Shown: positions 9,381 to 20,580, counted from the first letter of the stretch. The stretch: DNA of 64,000 nt from Mixta mediterraneensis (GCF_014946725.1 NZ_JACFXY010000001.1:310001-374000), one strand, 5' to 3'. The notes: generated by a model not told the origin, from the sequence alone. Numbers and translations: made by a program.

Positions 9381-12020
9381 ACCGGCGTGCAGTAATGTTC
9401 AACAGTCAAAATGCCCAGCTCGCCATCAGCCAGTCAACGCTCGGGTACGCTGGCTCTTGCGCATCACTGGCGTAACTACAGCAGCGATCTCCAGGCCTTG
9501 TATACCCTGCTTAATCAGCAAAACGATTACGTGGTGGCGGATGAAACCAGTGCCGGTTTTCTGCTCAGCCAGCTTCAGCAGGGTCAGATTTATCAAATTG
9601 CTTCGGTCATCGAAACCGGTCAGCTTAACCTACGCGCATTTGCCCGCGATCCGGCTCTTATACGCTGGCTTAGTCAGAGCTTACGTCAGTTGCCAGCCGA
9701 ATTGTTGAGCTCACTACAAAGCCGCTGGCGCACCCCATTACCGCGTTATCAGGACACACAAACCTTGATGCTTAGCACAGCGGAGCTGTCACTGGATAAG
9801 CGCGCATCCCGTCATTTATTACGCTGCCGAACGCGATAATTATCCGTGGAGTTATCGCGACAGCAGCGGTACCGCGCGCGGTTACGGCATCGACCTGTTA
9901 AAAGCGGTGGCACAAAGCGCGGGCCTGCATTTTGCACCACGCTGGGTGAATAATCCGCAGCAGGCGGCAAATATGCTGGCGCAACATCAGGTAATGCTGC
10001 AACTGATGCAGCCATTGACCGGCACAGCGATGCCAAACGTCAGCCTGCCGGTTTGGCGCGCCTTATGAGCAATTTACACCACCAGTCACGCCCCGCTCGT
10101 TCACTGGAGCGATCTGCGCGACAAACGCATTGGCATATTACAAGTCGATTTGGCTTCGCAGTTTCTGACCGCCGATTTACAGGCGCAAACCTTTGCCGAT
10201 CGCACCCGTTTGTATGACGCGCTGACCCATGGACAGATTGATGCTTTAGTCGATAACGTGCTGTCGGCGCGCTGGCGTATTGCCAGCCGCAACGACAGCA
10301 GAATACATCTTGCCTTTGCTGCCAGCGATATTGCCTGGCCGATAGCGTTAGGTGTAGCGCCGAATCAGCCCCTTTTGCATTCGTTGCTTGATCGCGCGCT
10401 GCAGCAAATCCCTGCCGATACGCAAAGCCAGATGCGTGACCGCTGGTCGATGCCACCGCAGCCGGGTAGCGTGATGGCGATGCGTTCGCTGCCCCTGATG
10501 GTGCAGATAGGTGCAGGCGTGGCAATTATCGTTTTGCTGCTGTTGCTTGCCCGACGTTACTGGCAGCAGCGCCGCGAACGTCAGCAGCGTGAGCAGGCCG
10601 AGCGCGCTAACACAATGAAAAGCCAGTTTTTAGCTACCGTCAGTCATGAGCTATGCACGCCGATGCAGGCGATTATTGGCCTGCTGGAGTTAGAAAAGCA
10701 GCAACATCCGAGCGCCAGTCTGGCTTTATTACACAGCAGCGCGCATTCACTCATGACATTATTAAATGATCTATAGAATCATGCGCGTATTGAGAGTAAC
10801 AGTTTTGCCCTTGCGCCACGTCAACTGGCGTTCGCACAATGACTGGCGCAGCTGCAGCACTATTATCATCCCTGATGCGCCAGGACGGGCCAACAGTAAC
10901 TTTTCAGGCGCTAACGCCATTGCCGCAGACGGTATTGATTGATGCCGATCGTTTACAGCAAGTGGTGAATAACCTGATGATGGATGCGCTGAAATTCTCT
11001 CGACACGGCGAGATTTTCCTGACGCTGGCCGCTGAAAGTCATCTCATTCTTACGGTAAGCGACAGCGGCAGCGGTATTCCACTGGATGAGCAACAAAAGT
11101 TGTTCGATCCGTGGTATCAGGCGCCATCCGGGCAATCCGTATCGGTTCAGGGGAGCGGGCTGGGGCTTTTCATCTGTCGTGAAATCGTGTCACGTATGGG
11201 GGGCGAAATCAGGATTAACTCCCGGCCCGACGCGGGGACACGGGTCATCGTTACGCTGCCGTTGATGCTTTGCGATACGCCCGAAATAAGCGATGAAAAT
11301 GTACTCCCGCTTTATCCACATTTGCGTGTAGCTGTCGTTGATGATCATCCTGCTAATCTGCTGGTGATGCAGCAGCAGCTGGCACGTTTTGCTATTCAGG
11401 CGGATGGCTATGAACAGGGGCGCGCTTTGTTGCGGGCCGACGCACAACAGCCGTATGATTTGCTGTTTATTGACCAGATGATGCCACGTCCGAATGGTAT
11501 GCAGTTGCTCCGCCTGCTGCGTCGTCGTGATCGCCAACGCAACCGTCAGCCGCTGCGCATACTGTGCTCAGCCAATTCGCAACGGCTTAGCGTGACGCTG
11601 CAGGAGAATGAACAGATGCTGACTAAACCGGTTTTACTGCGGGACATAGCCGCGCTACTGCAACGGTTATAGCATGATCTGTTACAGGCTCTGGATGATA
11701 ACCTGTGGTAGCTGGCACAGCAGAACGAGCAATTTCTGCTGCGCTTAAGTCGCACGCTACGTGAAACGTTAGAATCTGACCTGGCACAGATGAAAACGGC
11801 GAAGGAAACCGCCAACTGGACACGGCTGGCAGAAGCTGCACACCGGATGAAAGGAAGCTGGCTGCTGATTGGGTTAAGCGAAGGCGTAACGCTAAGCCAG
11901 CAACTGTCTGAAAGGGCAAAACAGCATCAGGACGTGACTGATGAATGGAATTTGCTGGTATCATTAACTAACAGGTTGCTGAAAAAACTGGATTCTTATG
12001 GCTCATACCCACTCACATAG
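9381..12020 (+). pseudogene. EvgS/BvgS-like hybrid sensor kinase, decayed remnant
   Basis: Pieces of a large unorthodox sensor kinase are readable in order: two periplasmic solute-binding-type domains (to about 10500), a transmembrane segment (AIIVLLLLLARRYW), an H-box with the phospho-acceptor in SHELCTPMQAIIG (usually SHELRTP), an ATPase domain with GSGLGLFICREIV, a receiver domain (VVDDHPAN, LFIDQMMP) and an Hpt domain (AHRMKGSW). Interruptions include a frame change near 9837, TGA at 10066, TAG at 10774, TGA and a frameshift near 10838-10860, TAG at 11670 and another TAG near 11709. The 5' end is also missing. The last frame runs 23 bp into zitB. Confidence 0.88.
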
Positions 12021-12954
12021 CGGGCAGAACAGCAATCGCAAGCGCCTTGCTGCGGCCTTTGCTGTTACCGCCGTGTTTATGCTCGCCGAAGTTATCGGCG
12101 GCTGGCTTTCTGGCTCGCTGGCACTGCTGGCTGATGCCGGACACATGTTAACGGATGCCGCCGCGCTGTTAATGGCGCTGCTGGCGGTGCAATTCTCACA
12201 ACGTAAACCCAATGAGCGGCACACCTTTGGCCTTCTGCGCCTCACCACACTGGCCGCCTTCGTTAATGCCATTACGCTGTTAGTGATTACGGCGTTAATC
12301 GTTTGGGAAGCGATACGGCGTTTTTATCAACCGCAGCCCGTGGCCGGCGGTTTAATGCTCGGCACTGCTATCGCAGGGTTATTTGCCAATATGTTGTCGT
12401 TCTGGTTGCTTCATCACGGCAGTGAAGAAAAAAATTTAAACGTTCGCGCCGCGGCGCTGCACGTAATGGGAGATTTACTGGGTTCGGTTGGTGCTATTGT
12501 TGCCGCAGTGGTTATTATGCTGACCGGCTGGATGCCGATCGACCCGATATTATCTCTGGTGGTGTCGTTGCTGGTCTTGCGCAGCGCGTGGGCATTGCTG
12601 CGTGAAAGCCTGCATGAACTGCTGGAAGGCGCGCCACGTTCGCTGGATGCCAATAAACTCGCGCGCGACCTGACGCTAAACCTTCCTGAAGTGCGCAACG
12701 TTCACCACGTTCATTTGTGGCAGGTCGGTGAGAAACCCGTCTTAACGCTGCATGTGCAGGTCATCCCTCCCTACGACCACGATGCGCTGTTGCAGCGTAT
12801 TCATCACTACCTGCACCAGCACTACCAGATTGTCCACGCTACGGTGCAGATGGAATATCAACCGTGCGCCGGTCATGATTGCGAGCTGGGCCTGAATAAT
12901 GATTCAGCCGCCAGGCATCACCATCGTCACGCAGGACATAGCCATCCTCACTGA
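11998..12954 (+). CDS. zitB: ZitB, zinc/cation efflux transporter of the CDF family
   Basis: This 318-residue inner-membrane protein has about six hydrophobic segments and the CDF metal-site pattern [11 protein letters not shown] in helix II, with its partner [12 protein letters not shown] in helix V. Histidine-rich ends (MAHTHSHSG and [12 protein letters not shown]) are typical of zinc exporters using the proton gradient. Similarity to E. coli ZitB is strong to the cytoplasmic domain ([17 protein letters not shown]). Its 3' end overlaps that of the converging pnuC gene by 7 bp. Confidence 0.94.
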   Translation: MAHTHSHSGQNSNRKRLAAAFAVTAVFMLAEVIGGWLSGSLALLADAGHMLTDAAALLMALLAVQFSQRKPNERHTFGLLRLTTLAAFVNAITLLVITALIVWEAIRRFYQPQPVAGGLMLGTAIAGLFANMLSFWLLHHGSEEKNLNVRAAALHVMGDLLGSVGAIVAAVVIMLTGWMPIDPILSLVVSLLVLRSAWALLRESLHELLEGAPRSLDANKLARDLTLNLPEVRNVHHVHLWQVGEKPVLTLHVQVIPPYDHDALLQRIHHYLHQHYQIVHATVQMEYQPCAGHDCELGLNNDSAARHHHRHAGHSHPH

Positions 12955-13670
12955 TTTGACAGCGCGTGTGAGCCATGCTCGCGCGCGCTTTTAATCCACA
13001 TTCGCGAACCGTTCAAAGCAATCAGCGTCAGGATAATGTACTCCAGCGACATCGCATAAACCCCCTGTCGGGCAAATATCAGCACGCTAATCACGTTGAT
13101 AATCACCCACAGTAGCCAATTCTCAACGTATTTTCGCGTCATCAGGACCATTGCCACAATCGACAGAATCATCATGCAAGAATCCCAGAACGGGAAGGCA
13201 TCGGGCTGCAGTTGCGGCATTGCCACTTCCAGCCCTAAACCGTTCATCAGACTTACCGCTGCGCGCGTCAGCACGGCAAATACCGGATCGATGTACTTCG
13301 TCATCATACCGATAGCGATGACACAGACCGCACCCCATATCAGCGCCTTAGGCAGCGGCAGCCAGCGAATTTTCAATGCCGCCTGGTTATCTGACGTCTG
13401 CCGACTCCAGGCATACCAGCCATAAACGTTGGCAACGAAGAAGAACAGCTGTAGCAGCAGGCTGGCGTAGAGCTGGATTTGAAAAAAGATCACCGCAAAC
13501 AGCGTGACGTTGATTAATCCGAAAGGATAGTTAATGACTTTTTCCAGGCTGGCAAGCCAGATACACACCAGGCCAGCCAGGGTGCCAATGGCTTCAATCC
13601 ATGACAAGTCGTAACCGCCTGCACCCAGAGGTATGTGCACCAGAATATTTTGTGTGCTTAAGAAGTCCAT
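12948..13670 (-). CDS. pnuC: PnuC, nicotinamide riboside transporter
   Basis: About 240 residues, almost entirely hydrophobic, with the PnuC hallmark WYAWSRQT and the conserved C-terminal part ([27 protein letters not shown]). It moves nicotinamide riboside across the inner membrane for NAD salvage. The ATG at 13670 gives [19 protein letters not shown], matching E. coli; a GTG at 13679 would add three residues. It lies 25 bp downstream of nadA, so the two form an NAD-supply operon under the upstream NadR box. Confidence 0.94.
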   Translation of the reverse strand: MDFLSTQNILVHIPLGAGGYDLSWIEAIGTLAGLVCIWLASLEKVINYPFGLINVTLFAVIFFQIQLYASLLLQLFFFVANVYGWYAWSRQTSDNQAALKIRWLPLPKALIWGAVCVIAIGMMTKYIDPVFAVLTRAAVSLMNGLGLEVAMPQLQPDAFPFWDSCMMILSIVAMVLMTRKYVENWLLWVIINVISVLIFARQGVYAMSLEYIILTLIALNGSRMWIKSAREHGSHALSNQ

Positions 13671-13695
13671 AACAGGCACCAGTAAAAGGCGTACG

Positions 13696-14757
13696 TCAGG
13701 CGTTGCCTTTTACATTAAGTTTAAGTTCCGCTGCAAAGGATAGCATGCGATTCAGGGGCAGTAATGCCGCTTCCCGTAATCCCGCATCAACATGGATTTC
13801 ATGCGCCTGCCCGCCGGATGCCAGCCCATCCGCTATCGCTTTTAAGCCGTTCATCGCCATCCACGGACAATGCGCACAGCTGCGGCAGGTAGCACCCTCG
13901 CCCGCGGTTGGCGCTTCCAGTAATTCTTTCTCTGGCACGGCTTGCTGCATTTTGTAGAAGATACCGCGGTCGGTCGCCACAATCATTTGGGGATGCGGCA
14001 ACGTTTTAGCCGCCTGAATTAGCTGGCTGGTAGAACCCACCGCATCAGCAAGATCAACAATGGCCTGCGGTGATTCTGGATGAACCAATACCGCCGCATC
14101 AGGATAAAGCCATTTCATCCGCTGAAGCGCCTGGGTTTTAAATTCATCATGCACGATACAGGCGCCTTGCCAGCACAGCACATCTGCGCCGGACTTTTGC
14201 GTGACGTAGCGGCCCAGGTGACGATCCGGCGCCCAGATAATTTTTTTGCCAAGGCTGTCGAGATGTTCGATCAGCTCAACCGCAATACTTGAGGTGACAA
14301 CCCAGTCGGCCCGCGCTTTAACTGCCGCTGAGGTATTGGCATAAACCACTACGGTACGATCAGGATGCGCATCGCAAAAGGCGCTGAACGCTTCAATCGG
14401 ACAGCCAAGATCGAGCGAACATTCAGCCTGTAAGGTTGGCATCAAAACGGTTTTTTCCGGGCTGAGAATTTTTGCCGTTTCGCCCATAAAACGCACACCC
14501 GCGACCAGCAACGTGGTCGCCGGATGGCTGCTACCAAAACGCGCCATCTCCAGTGAATCTGCAACGCACCCGCCAGTTTCTTCTGCCAGCGCCTGAATGT
14601 CGGGATCGGTGTAATAATGCGCCACCATCACCGCATTACGCGCTTTGAGTAACTCTTTGATCTTTGCACGATAAAATTCTTTTTCATTATCGCTTAAGCG
14701 GGCAGGTTTTGGCGGAAAAGGATAAATGGCGCTTTCAGGATCGAACATTACACTCAT
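13696..14757 (-). CDS. nadA: NadA, quinolinate synthase
   Basis: This 353-residue iron-sulfur enzyme condenses iminoaspartate with dihydroxyacetone phosphate to quinolinate, the second step of NAD synthesis. The three [4Fe-4S] cysteine regions are present: [15 protein letters not shown] and CRSCAHCPW. The N-terminus ([19 protein letters not shown]) and most of the chain match E. coli NadA. It is the promoter-proximal gene of nadA-pnuC. Confidence 0.97.
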   Translation of the reverse strand: MSVMFDPESAIYPFPPKPARLSDNEKEFYRAKIKELLKARNAVMVAHYYTDPDIQALAEETGGCVADSLEMARFGSSHPATTLLVAGVRFMGETAKILSPEKTVLMPTLQAECSLDLGCPIEAFSAFCDAHPDRTVVVYANTSAAVKARADWVVTSSIAVELIEHLDSLGKKIIWAPDRHLGRYVTQKSGADVLCWQGACIVHDEFKTQALQRMKWLYPDAAVLVHPESPQAIVDLADAVGSTSQLIQAAKTLPHPQMIVATDRGIFYKMQQAVPEKELLEAPTAGEGATCRSCAHCPWMAMNGLKAIADGLASGGQAHEIHVDAGLREAALLPLNRMLSFAAELKLNVKGNA

Positions 14758-14830
14758 AACACCGCTCTCGTTTTATCTAATTAACAAAAGTCGTCATTTA
14801 TAACGACTTATGGCGTTCGCTTCGCCATCA

Positions 14831-14848
14831 TGTTTTATATGCTAAACA
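14831..14848. promoter_or_regulatory. NadR box upstream of nadA
   Basis: TGTTTT-ATATGC-TAAACA matches the NadR operator TGTTTA-N6-TAAACA with one mismatch. It lies about 75 bp before the nadA start, as expected for NAD-dependent repression of nadA-pnuC. Confidence 0.75.
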
Positions 14849-14912
14849 CGATAGCGGAAAAGCGTACAAGTGTCGTGCTTTTTTTGCGCATGTTTTTTAA
14901 CGATGCGAGGCG

Positions 14913-15398
14913 TTATACATCTGGCGTTGTCTCAAGCTGCAACAGAAATGCTTTTACGTCGAGCCCGCCAGCAAATCCGGTCAGCTTGCCGTTAGCACCA
15001 ATTACCCGATGGCAAGGCGCAACAATAGAAAGGGGGTTTTTCCCGTTTGCTGCACCCACCGCGCGCATCGCCGTCGGGTGGCCGATCTGCTCGGCAATCT
15101 GGCGATAGCTTCTTGTTTCACCGAATGGAATCGCCACCAGCGCTTGCCACACTTTCTTCTGAAATTCAGTGCCGGCGAAATCCAGCGTCAGGGTAAATTG
15201 CTGACGAGCGCCGGCAAAATATTCCAGCAGCTGTTTTTCAGCTTCACATAAAACCGGATGCCTGTCGTTGCGTTCCAGGGGGGCCAGACGCACCCGTTTA
15301 GGATTGTCGTTCTGCCATAAGATCGCCGCAAGGCCAAGATCGCTGGCAATTAATTTCAGTTCGCCAACTGGCGTGACAACAGATTTGTAGTAGTACAT
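14913..15398 (-). CDS. ogt: Methylated-DNA--protein-cysteine methyltransferase (Ogt/MGMT type)
   Basis: This 161-residue repair protein takes alkyl groups from O6-alkylguanine onto its own cysteine. The acceptor C129 lies in the invariant IVAPCHRVIG; the wing and recognition-helix residues are in RAVGAANGKNP. An N-terminal ribonuclease-like domain precedes it. It diverges from the Ada-AlkA fusion gene across about 160 bp, forming an alkylation-repair pair. Whether it corresponds to E. coli Ogt or to a split-off Ada C-terminal half cannot be decided from sequence alone. Confidence 0.92.
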   Translation of the reverse strand: MYYYKSVVTPVGELKLIASDLGLAAILWQNDNPKRVRLAPLERNDRHPVLCEAEKQLLEYFAGARQQFTLTLDFAGTEFQKKVWQALVAIPFGETRSYRQIAEQIGHPTAMRAVGAANGKNPLSIVAPCHRVIGANGKLTGFAGGLDVKAFLLQLETTPDV

Positions 15399-15451
15399 GG
15401 TGTATCTCCCGCCAATGTGATGACACGCATTATCGCACTTTTATCATGACA

Positions 15452-15508
15452 AACTGGCTGTTTCCGGTCATCGCGATAAACTAGTGTGCTGTCCGAAAAC
15501 AGCCAGTT
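15452..15508. repeat. Spaced inverted repeat in the ogt / ada-alkA intergenic region
   Basis: AACTGGCTGTTTCCGG (15452-15467) is matched by CCGAAAACAGCCAGTT (15493-15508), 15 of 16 positions, with 25 bases between the arms. It lies between two divergent starts and could be a regulator site or an RNA structure. Confidence 0.55.
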
Positions 15509-15531
15509 CGTGACGTGTTGCGGGTATAGGC

Positions 15532-15544
15532 TGGCGCTTTATTT
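15532..15544 (-). promoter_or_regulatory. Ada-box-like sequence
   Basis: On the minus strand AAATAAAGCGCCA agrees at 11 of 13 positions with the E. coli ada operator AATTAAAGCGCAA. It lies 15 bp before the ada-alkA start and about 134 bp before the divergent ogt start. Function is inferred from resemblance only. Confidence 0.4.
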
Positions 15545-16573
15545 AGCGGAGATTTTTCATGCTCGATCCCGATAGCGCTTATCAGGCGTTAACCTCGCGT
15601 GATACGCGATTCGACGGCGTTTTTTATGTTGGCGTGACATCGACCGGAATTTATTGTCGGCCCGTTTGCCCGGTAAAAGCGCCCATGCAGAAAAATTGTC
15701 TGTTCTTTGCCAGTGCCGAGGCCGCAGAAAAGGCGCATTTCCGTCCCTGCTTACGCTGCCGTCCTGAACTCGCGCCGGGTAACGCGCCAGTCGATCAACC
15801 TCACCGGATAGCCGATCGCCTGGTTCAGCGTATAGAAGAAGGTTTGCTGGAAGAGCACGAAGGGCTGGACGAAATTGCCGCCGAGTTTGGCCTGAGTTTA
15901 CGTCAGTTAAGACGCATTGTTCAGCAAGAGCTGGGAGTATCACCGCTGGAATTGAAACAGACGCGCCGCATGCTGTTAGCCAAGCAGTTGCTTACTGAAA
16001 CTCGCCTGCCCGTTATCGATGTTGCTTACGCCAGTGGATTTAGCAGCCTGCGCCGCTTCAATGATGTCTTTCAGGCACGCTATCGCATGACGCCGAGTGC
16101 CTTACGCAAAGAAATTGCACAACCAACCCAATCGTATCCCGGCGATACCGCACAACTGCGTCTCAGCTATCGTCCACCTTATGACTGGCTGGCTATGCTG
16201 AATTTTTTACAGATTCGGTTAATGAAAGAAGTGGAAGCGATTGAAGGAGAAACTTATCGCCGTACTGTCGCTCTGGGTAAGTATCGCGGCTGGATCAGTG
16301 TTTCACATCTGCCCGCTAAAAACGCGTTACATGTGACGTTTACTACCTCATTAATACCGGTATTGCCTGCTCTTTTACGTCGGCTGCGCGACCTGTTTGA
16401 TCTGAACGCCCAGCCATTGCTGATTGCAGCTCATCTTCGCCAGGATCCTTTATTAGCTTCCAGTATTATTACCTTTCCCGGCCTGCGCGTACCGGGCGCA
16501 TTTGACGGGTTTGAGATGGGCGTTCGCGCTATTCTGGGTCAACAAATTACGGTTAAGGCGGCAACGACACTAA

Positions 16574-17442
16574 GAACCTATCCCAAAAGGATTTTATTCC
16601 AGACAATGATGCTGCAAGCAAAATGCAGCATCGCCTCGTAGTTTTCGACTTTCTTCTCCCATCGCGTCAGTATGCGGCGAAAGCGATTCATCCAGCTATG
16701 CGTTCTTTCCACAACCCAACGATGAGCCCTGAACTCGCTGTTTTTAATTGCCTCAGACTCCTCTTTCCCCGACTGGATATGAGGTTCATAACGACGAGCT
16801 TTCAAACAAATTTCCACCCATTCAGCCTCATAGCCTTTGTCCATACACAGATGCAGCCTGCGACCCGGCCTGCCGGTCTGTAGCGCGTCCAGCGTATCTT
16901 CAACCAGTTTTATGTCGTGGGTATTTGCCCCTGCGACAGCCAGCGAGAGCGGAAGCCCGTTCCCGTCGGTCATCAGGCTCCGCTTTACTCCCTGCTTCCC
17001 CCTGTCAGTCGGGTTGCGACCTGTTTTTTTGAGCCTGCAAGGGGCGATTTTGTCATGCAGCCATCCATCGACAACCATGACCAGTCAATGGCATCCCGCT
17101 TCTCGCAGGCAAGCAGCCCGTTTTGCCAGAAGCGTTCAAATACTCCAGCATCCCGCCATTCCTGAAAGCGGCGGTGGGCTGAGCTGGATGAGCAAATATC
17201 CGTGGCATTCAGGGCATTCCATTGGCAACCGGTTCTGAGCACAAAGAAAATGGCGTTCATTGCGGCACGATTATCAACACGTCTACGATGCGTGCCCAGC
17301 GGATGGTGGGTTTTATGTTCCGGGAGAAGTGGAGCCATTTTCTCCCAGAGTTCATCGCTGATCTGCCACTTGTTGCCCGCCATACTTCGCCCTCAAAAAT
17401 TGCCATTATTTACGATCTGACAATTCCTTTTGGGATAGGTTC
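16574..17442 (-). mobile_element. IS5-family insertion sequence, copy 2 (869 bp) inside ada-alkA
   Basis: It has the same 18-bp terminal repeats, length, orientation and encoded proteins as the copy at 7587-8455, offset by exactly 8987 bp. TAA flanks both ends (16571-16573 and 17443-17445). The apparent identity of the copies points to recent transposition. As direct repeats they could recombine and delete the 9 kb between them, including nadA. Confidence 0.93.
16578..17383 (-). CDS. IS5-family transposase, two frames joined by a -1 frameshift (copy 2)
   Basis: Frame A is 16985-17383 and frame B 16578-17078, with the same A7 slippery run (complement of 17024-17030) as copy 1. The translations are identical to copy 1: MAGNKWQISDELWEKM start in frame A and the DDE core in frame B. 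It is probably active, judging from the lack of difference between the copies. Confidence 0.85.
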
Positions 17443-17952
17443 TAAGTAGTCGTTTCGCTCAGGCTTTTGGCGAGCCATGTCTGACGCCTTTCGCCGACTT
17501 ATCGCGCTATTCAGCCCATCCACAGCATATCGCTGAAGCCACGATCGATGATATTGCCAGGCTCGGCATTGTCAGCGCGCGTTCTAACGCTATTTTGGTC
17601 TTTGCTACCGCCTGCGCTGAAGGTGCGCTGCGCTTTAACGCGACGCTATCGCCTGATGAAATGATGAGGCTGCTGGTGAGCTTGCCGGGCATTGGTCCAT
17701 GGACAGCGCATTACATTGCGATGCGGGCGCTACGCTGGCCTGATGCTTTTCCAAAGGAGGATATTGCGATTCGCAATAATCTTGGTGGGCTAACGCCGCG
17801 TGCCGCAGAAGAACGCTCGCAACAATGGCGCCCCTGGCGCAGTTATGCGGTGATGCATATATGGAAGAGTCTGTCTTAACTCAAAACCTCGCTGGATAAA
17901 TGCACCTTCTGGCATGGATGGTTAGCTCAATTTATCGTTTTGTTTTTCAGGC

Positions 17953-17974
17953 GTAAGCGTCTCATCCAGACCGT
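17953..17974 (+). repeat. IS66 left terminal inverted repeat
   Basis: Begins GTAAGCGTCTCATCC; all 22 bases match the reverse complement of the right end at 20581-20602. Confidence 0.95.
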
Positions 17975-18001
17975 CTTTTATTTTTGCCCGCGTTTCCTAC
18001 C

Positions 18002-18637
18002 ATGGACACTTTCGCGAACATGGACACTACCGTGGACAAAAATACGCCTTACACCAGAAGACCATGGATCTTCACAGCGCTGAGCCTGCGCTTTAATGAG
18101 GCTCTGACTTACCGTGAAATAGCAGAACAACTGAACCTTAGCTCATCTGCCATACATAAAATGTTCACGCGTTTTCGACGAACCGGAATTAACTGGCCAT
18201 TGTCGGAAGAATACACGCCTGAACGCCTGGAGGAAGAGCTCTATGCCTTCAATCTTGAGACAAATCTTCCTGTAAAAAAACGCCGGCCGGACTGGCCTCT
18301 GGAATTCAAAATTCGCATGGCGGAGCTGACCCTGCAGCCGGACGCCTGTGTGGCTCAAATTGCCCGTGAGCATGGCATTAACGATAATCTGCTGTTCAAC
18401 TGGCGCAATCTGCATCGTCAGGGGCTACTGGATCCGGCCAACAGAGCGACTCTGATTCCGGTTACTATGGAGCCTGTTGTCCCTCCGCCCAGGCAAAACG
18501 GCGTCGTATCAGCAGACCTGCCACCGGTCATCAGCTGCAGGCTGACGTTGCCAGGTGGAAGCCTCAACCTGACTGGCCCGCTGACGCCTGAACTTCTGCG
18601 CGCACTGGTCAGCGAACTCAGGGAGGGTGAGTCATGA
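18002..18637 (+). CDS. tnpA: IS66 accessory protein TnpA
   Basis: About 211 residues from the ATG at 18002. Two HTH-like segments are visible (LTYREIAEQLNLSSSAIHKM and PDACVAQIAREHGINDNLLF), as in IS66 OrfA proteins of the IS3/IS911 OrfA-like HTH class. The end overlaps tnpB by 4 bases. It is required with TnpB and TnpC for transposition of this family. Confidence 0.85.
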   Translation: MDTFANMDTTVDKNTPYTRRPWIFTALSLRFNEALTYREIAEQLNLSSSAIHKMFTRFRRTGINWPLSEEYTPERLEEELYAFNLETNLPVKKRRPDWPLEFKIRMAELTLQPDACVAQIAREHGINDNLLFNWRNLHRQGLLDPANRATLIPVTMEPVVPPPRQNGVVSADLPPVISCRLTLPGGSLNLTGPLTPELLRALVSELREGES

Positions 18638-18981
18638 TTAGCTTTCCGGCAGGTTCGCGGATCTGGCTGGTTGCTGGCGTGACAGATATGCGCTGTAGCT
18701 TCAACGGGCTGGCAGCGAAAGTGCAGAACACGCTTCGCACCGATCCGTTCAGCGGTCATCTGTTTATCTTTCGCGGTCGTCGCGGCGACATGATAAAGGT
18801 GCTGTGGGCCGACCGGGACGGCCTGTGCCTGTTCACCAAACGACTGGAGCGGGGGCGCTTCGTCTGGCCGGTGACCCGTGACGGAAAAGTGCATCTGACG
18901 CCTGCGCAGCTCTCCATGCTGCTGGAAGGCATTAACTGGAAGCACCCACAGCGGACTGAACGGCCTGGCCTGCGGATATAA
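18634..18981 (+). CDS. tnpB: IS66 accessory protein TnpB
   Basis: This 115-residue protein carries the IS66 Orf2 signature VTDMRCSFNGLAAKV and FRGRRGDMIKVLWADRDGL. It starts inside the tnpA stop region and is followed 19 bp later by tnpC. Family length is about 115 residues, so it appears complete. Confidence 0.93.
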   Translation: MISFPAGSRIWLVAGVTDMRCSFNGLAAKVQNTLRTDPFSGHLFIFRGRRGDMIKVLWADRDGLCLFTKRLERGRFVWPVTRDGKVHLTPAQLSMLLEGINWKHPQRTERPGLRI

Positions 18982-19000
18982 CCTGCTGTAAAATGGGGTT

Positions 19001-20572
19001 ATGGACGCATCCCTTCCCGATGAAAACGCCCGGCTCAGGGCGCTGCTGCTGGAGCAGCAGACCACCATCCGCAAAATGGCGGAGTATAACCGCCTGCTCT
19101 CACAGCGGGTGGCGGCGTACGCCAGCGAAATCAACCGGCTGAAGGCGCTGATCACTAAGCTTCAGCGCATGCAGTTCGGCAAAAGCTCCGAAAAGCTGCG
19201 TGAGAAAACGCAGCGCCAGGTGCGCGAGGCTGAAGAGCGCATCGGCGCCCTGCAGGAGGAGATGGCTGAGGCGCTGGGTGAGCAGCATGACCCGGTGGTT
19301 CCGCAACCGCTGCGCCAGTCTTCTGCCCGTAAACCATTACCGGCCACACTCCCCCGCGAAACCCGCACGCTGTCGCCGGCAGAAACCGCCTGCCCGTCGT
19401 GCGGCGGAGAGCTCAGCGCGCTGGGCTGCGACGTATCGGAGCAGCTGGAGCTCATCAGCAGCGCCTTTAAGGTTATCGAAACGCAGCGGCCAAAACTGGC
19501 CTGCTGTGGATGTGACCACATCGTTCAGGCGACCATGCCGGCAAAACCCATAGAGCGCAGCTACGCGGGTCCCGGGCTGCTGGCGCGCATCGTCACGGCA
19601 AAGTTCGCAGAGCACACGCCTCACTATCGTCAGTCAGAGATATACCGGCGTCAGTGCGTGGAGCTGAGTCGTGCCACACTGGGGCGCTGGTCCGGTGCGG
19701 TCAGCGAACTGCTGGAGCCGCTGTATGACCTGCTGCGCCAGTACGTGCTGATTCCGGGCAAGGTGCATACCGACGATATCCCTGTGCCGGTTCAGGAGCC
19801 GGGCAGCGGTAAAACCCGCACGGCCCGGCTGTGGGTCTACGTGCGGGACGACCGTAACGCGGGCTCACCGCTTCCCCCGGCGGTGTGGTTCGCGTACTCG
19901 CCGGACCGTAAGGGGATACATCCGCAGCAACACCTTGCCGGATACAGCGGTATCCTGCAGGCCGATGCTTACGGCGGCTACAACGCACTGTACGAAGACG
20001 GCCGTATCGCCGAAGCGGCCTGCATGGCGCACGCCCGGCGAAAAATCCATGACGTTCACGTCCGCACACCGACCGACGTCACAACCGAAGCGCTGAAGCG
20101 CATCGGTAAACTGTATGCCATCGAGGCGGAGATACGCGGCAGCCCGGCAGAGGAGCGGCTGGCGGTCCGGAAAGAGCAGACGGTCCCGCTGATGCAGTCG
20201 CTGTACGACTGGGTACAGGCACAGATGAAGGTGCTGTCGCGCCACTCGGATACGGCGAAGGCGTTCTCGTACCTGCTGAAGCAGTGGGATGCGCTGAACC
20301 TGTACTGCAGCAACGGCTGGGCCGAGATAGACAATAACATCGCAGAGAACGCGCTGCGTGGCGTTGCCCTGGGGCGGAAAAACTGGCTGTTCGCGGGTTC
20401 AGACGCGGGCGGGGAACGTGCTGCGGTACTGTACTCGCTGATCGGCACCTGCCGGCTTAACGGCGTGGAACCGGAGGCGTGGCTGCGTTGCGTCATCGGT
20501 CATATCCAGGACTGGCCGGTGAACCGGGTCCGTGATCTGCTGCCCTGGAAGGTCGATCTCACTTTTGTCTGA
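19001..20572 (+). CDS. tnpC: IS66 transposase TnpC
   Basis: This 523-residue DDE transposase has an N-terminal leucine-rich coiled coil ([23 protein letters not shown]), a zinc-finger region with CPSCGGEL and a later CCGCDH, then the catalytic core: [23 protein letters not shown] and the glutamate in [11 protein letters not shown]. It is full length and ends 8 bp before the right repeat, so the element looks autonomous. Confidence 0.94.
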   Translation: MDASLPDENARLRALLLEQQTTIRKMAEYNRLLSQRVAAYASEINRLKALITKLQRMQFGKSSEKLREKTQRQVREAEERIGALQEEMAEALGEQHDPVVPQPLRQSSARKPLPATLPRETRTLSPAETACPSCGGELSALGCDVSEQLELISSAFKVIETQRPKLACCGCDHIVQATMPAKPIERSYAGPGLLARIVTAKFAEHTPHYRQSEIYRRQCVELSRATLGRWSGAVSELLEPLYDLLRQYVLIPGKVHTDDIPVPVQEPGSGKTRTARLWVYVRDDRNAGSPLPPAVWFAYSPDRKGIHPQQHLAGYSGILQADAYGGYNALYEDGRIAEAACMAHARRKIHDVHVRTPTDVTTEALKRIGKLYAIEAEIRGSPAEERLAVRKEQTVPLMQSLYDWVQAQMKVLSRHSDTAKAFSYLLKQWDALNLYCSNGWAEIDNNIAENALRGVALGRKNWLFAGSDAGGERAAVLYSLIGTCRLNGVEPEAWLRCVIGHIQDWPVNRVRDLLPWKVDLTFV

Positions 20573-20580
20573 GCGTCAAT

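Larger units (their letters stand above)
15559..17879 (+). pseudogene. Ada-AlkA fusion (methyl-sensor/AraC activator plus 3-methyladenine glycosylase), split by IS5
   Basis: The gene is cut after 16573 by the second IS5 copy. Removing the element and one TAA restores an in-frame protein across the joint (ATTLSSRFAQAFG). Order: an Ada-type methyl-phosphotriester sensor with C33, C37, C64 and C67 in Ada spacing (4, 27, 3); an AraC-type HTH (residues about 85-185); an AlkA N-terminal domain; and an HhH-GPD glycosylase with LPGIGPWTAHYIAMRA and the catalytic aspartate in FPKEDIAI. The 5' half remains open for 360 codons, so the sensor-activator part may still be made without the glycosylase. Confidence 0.88.
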
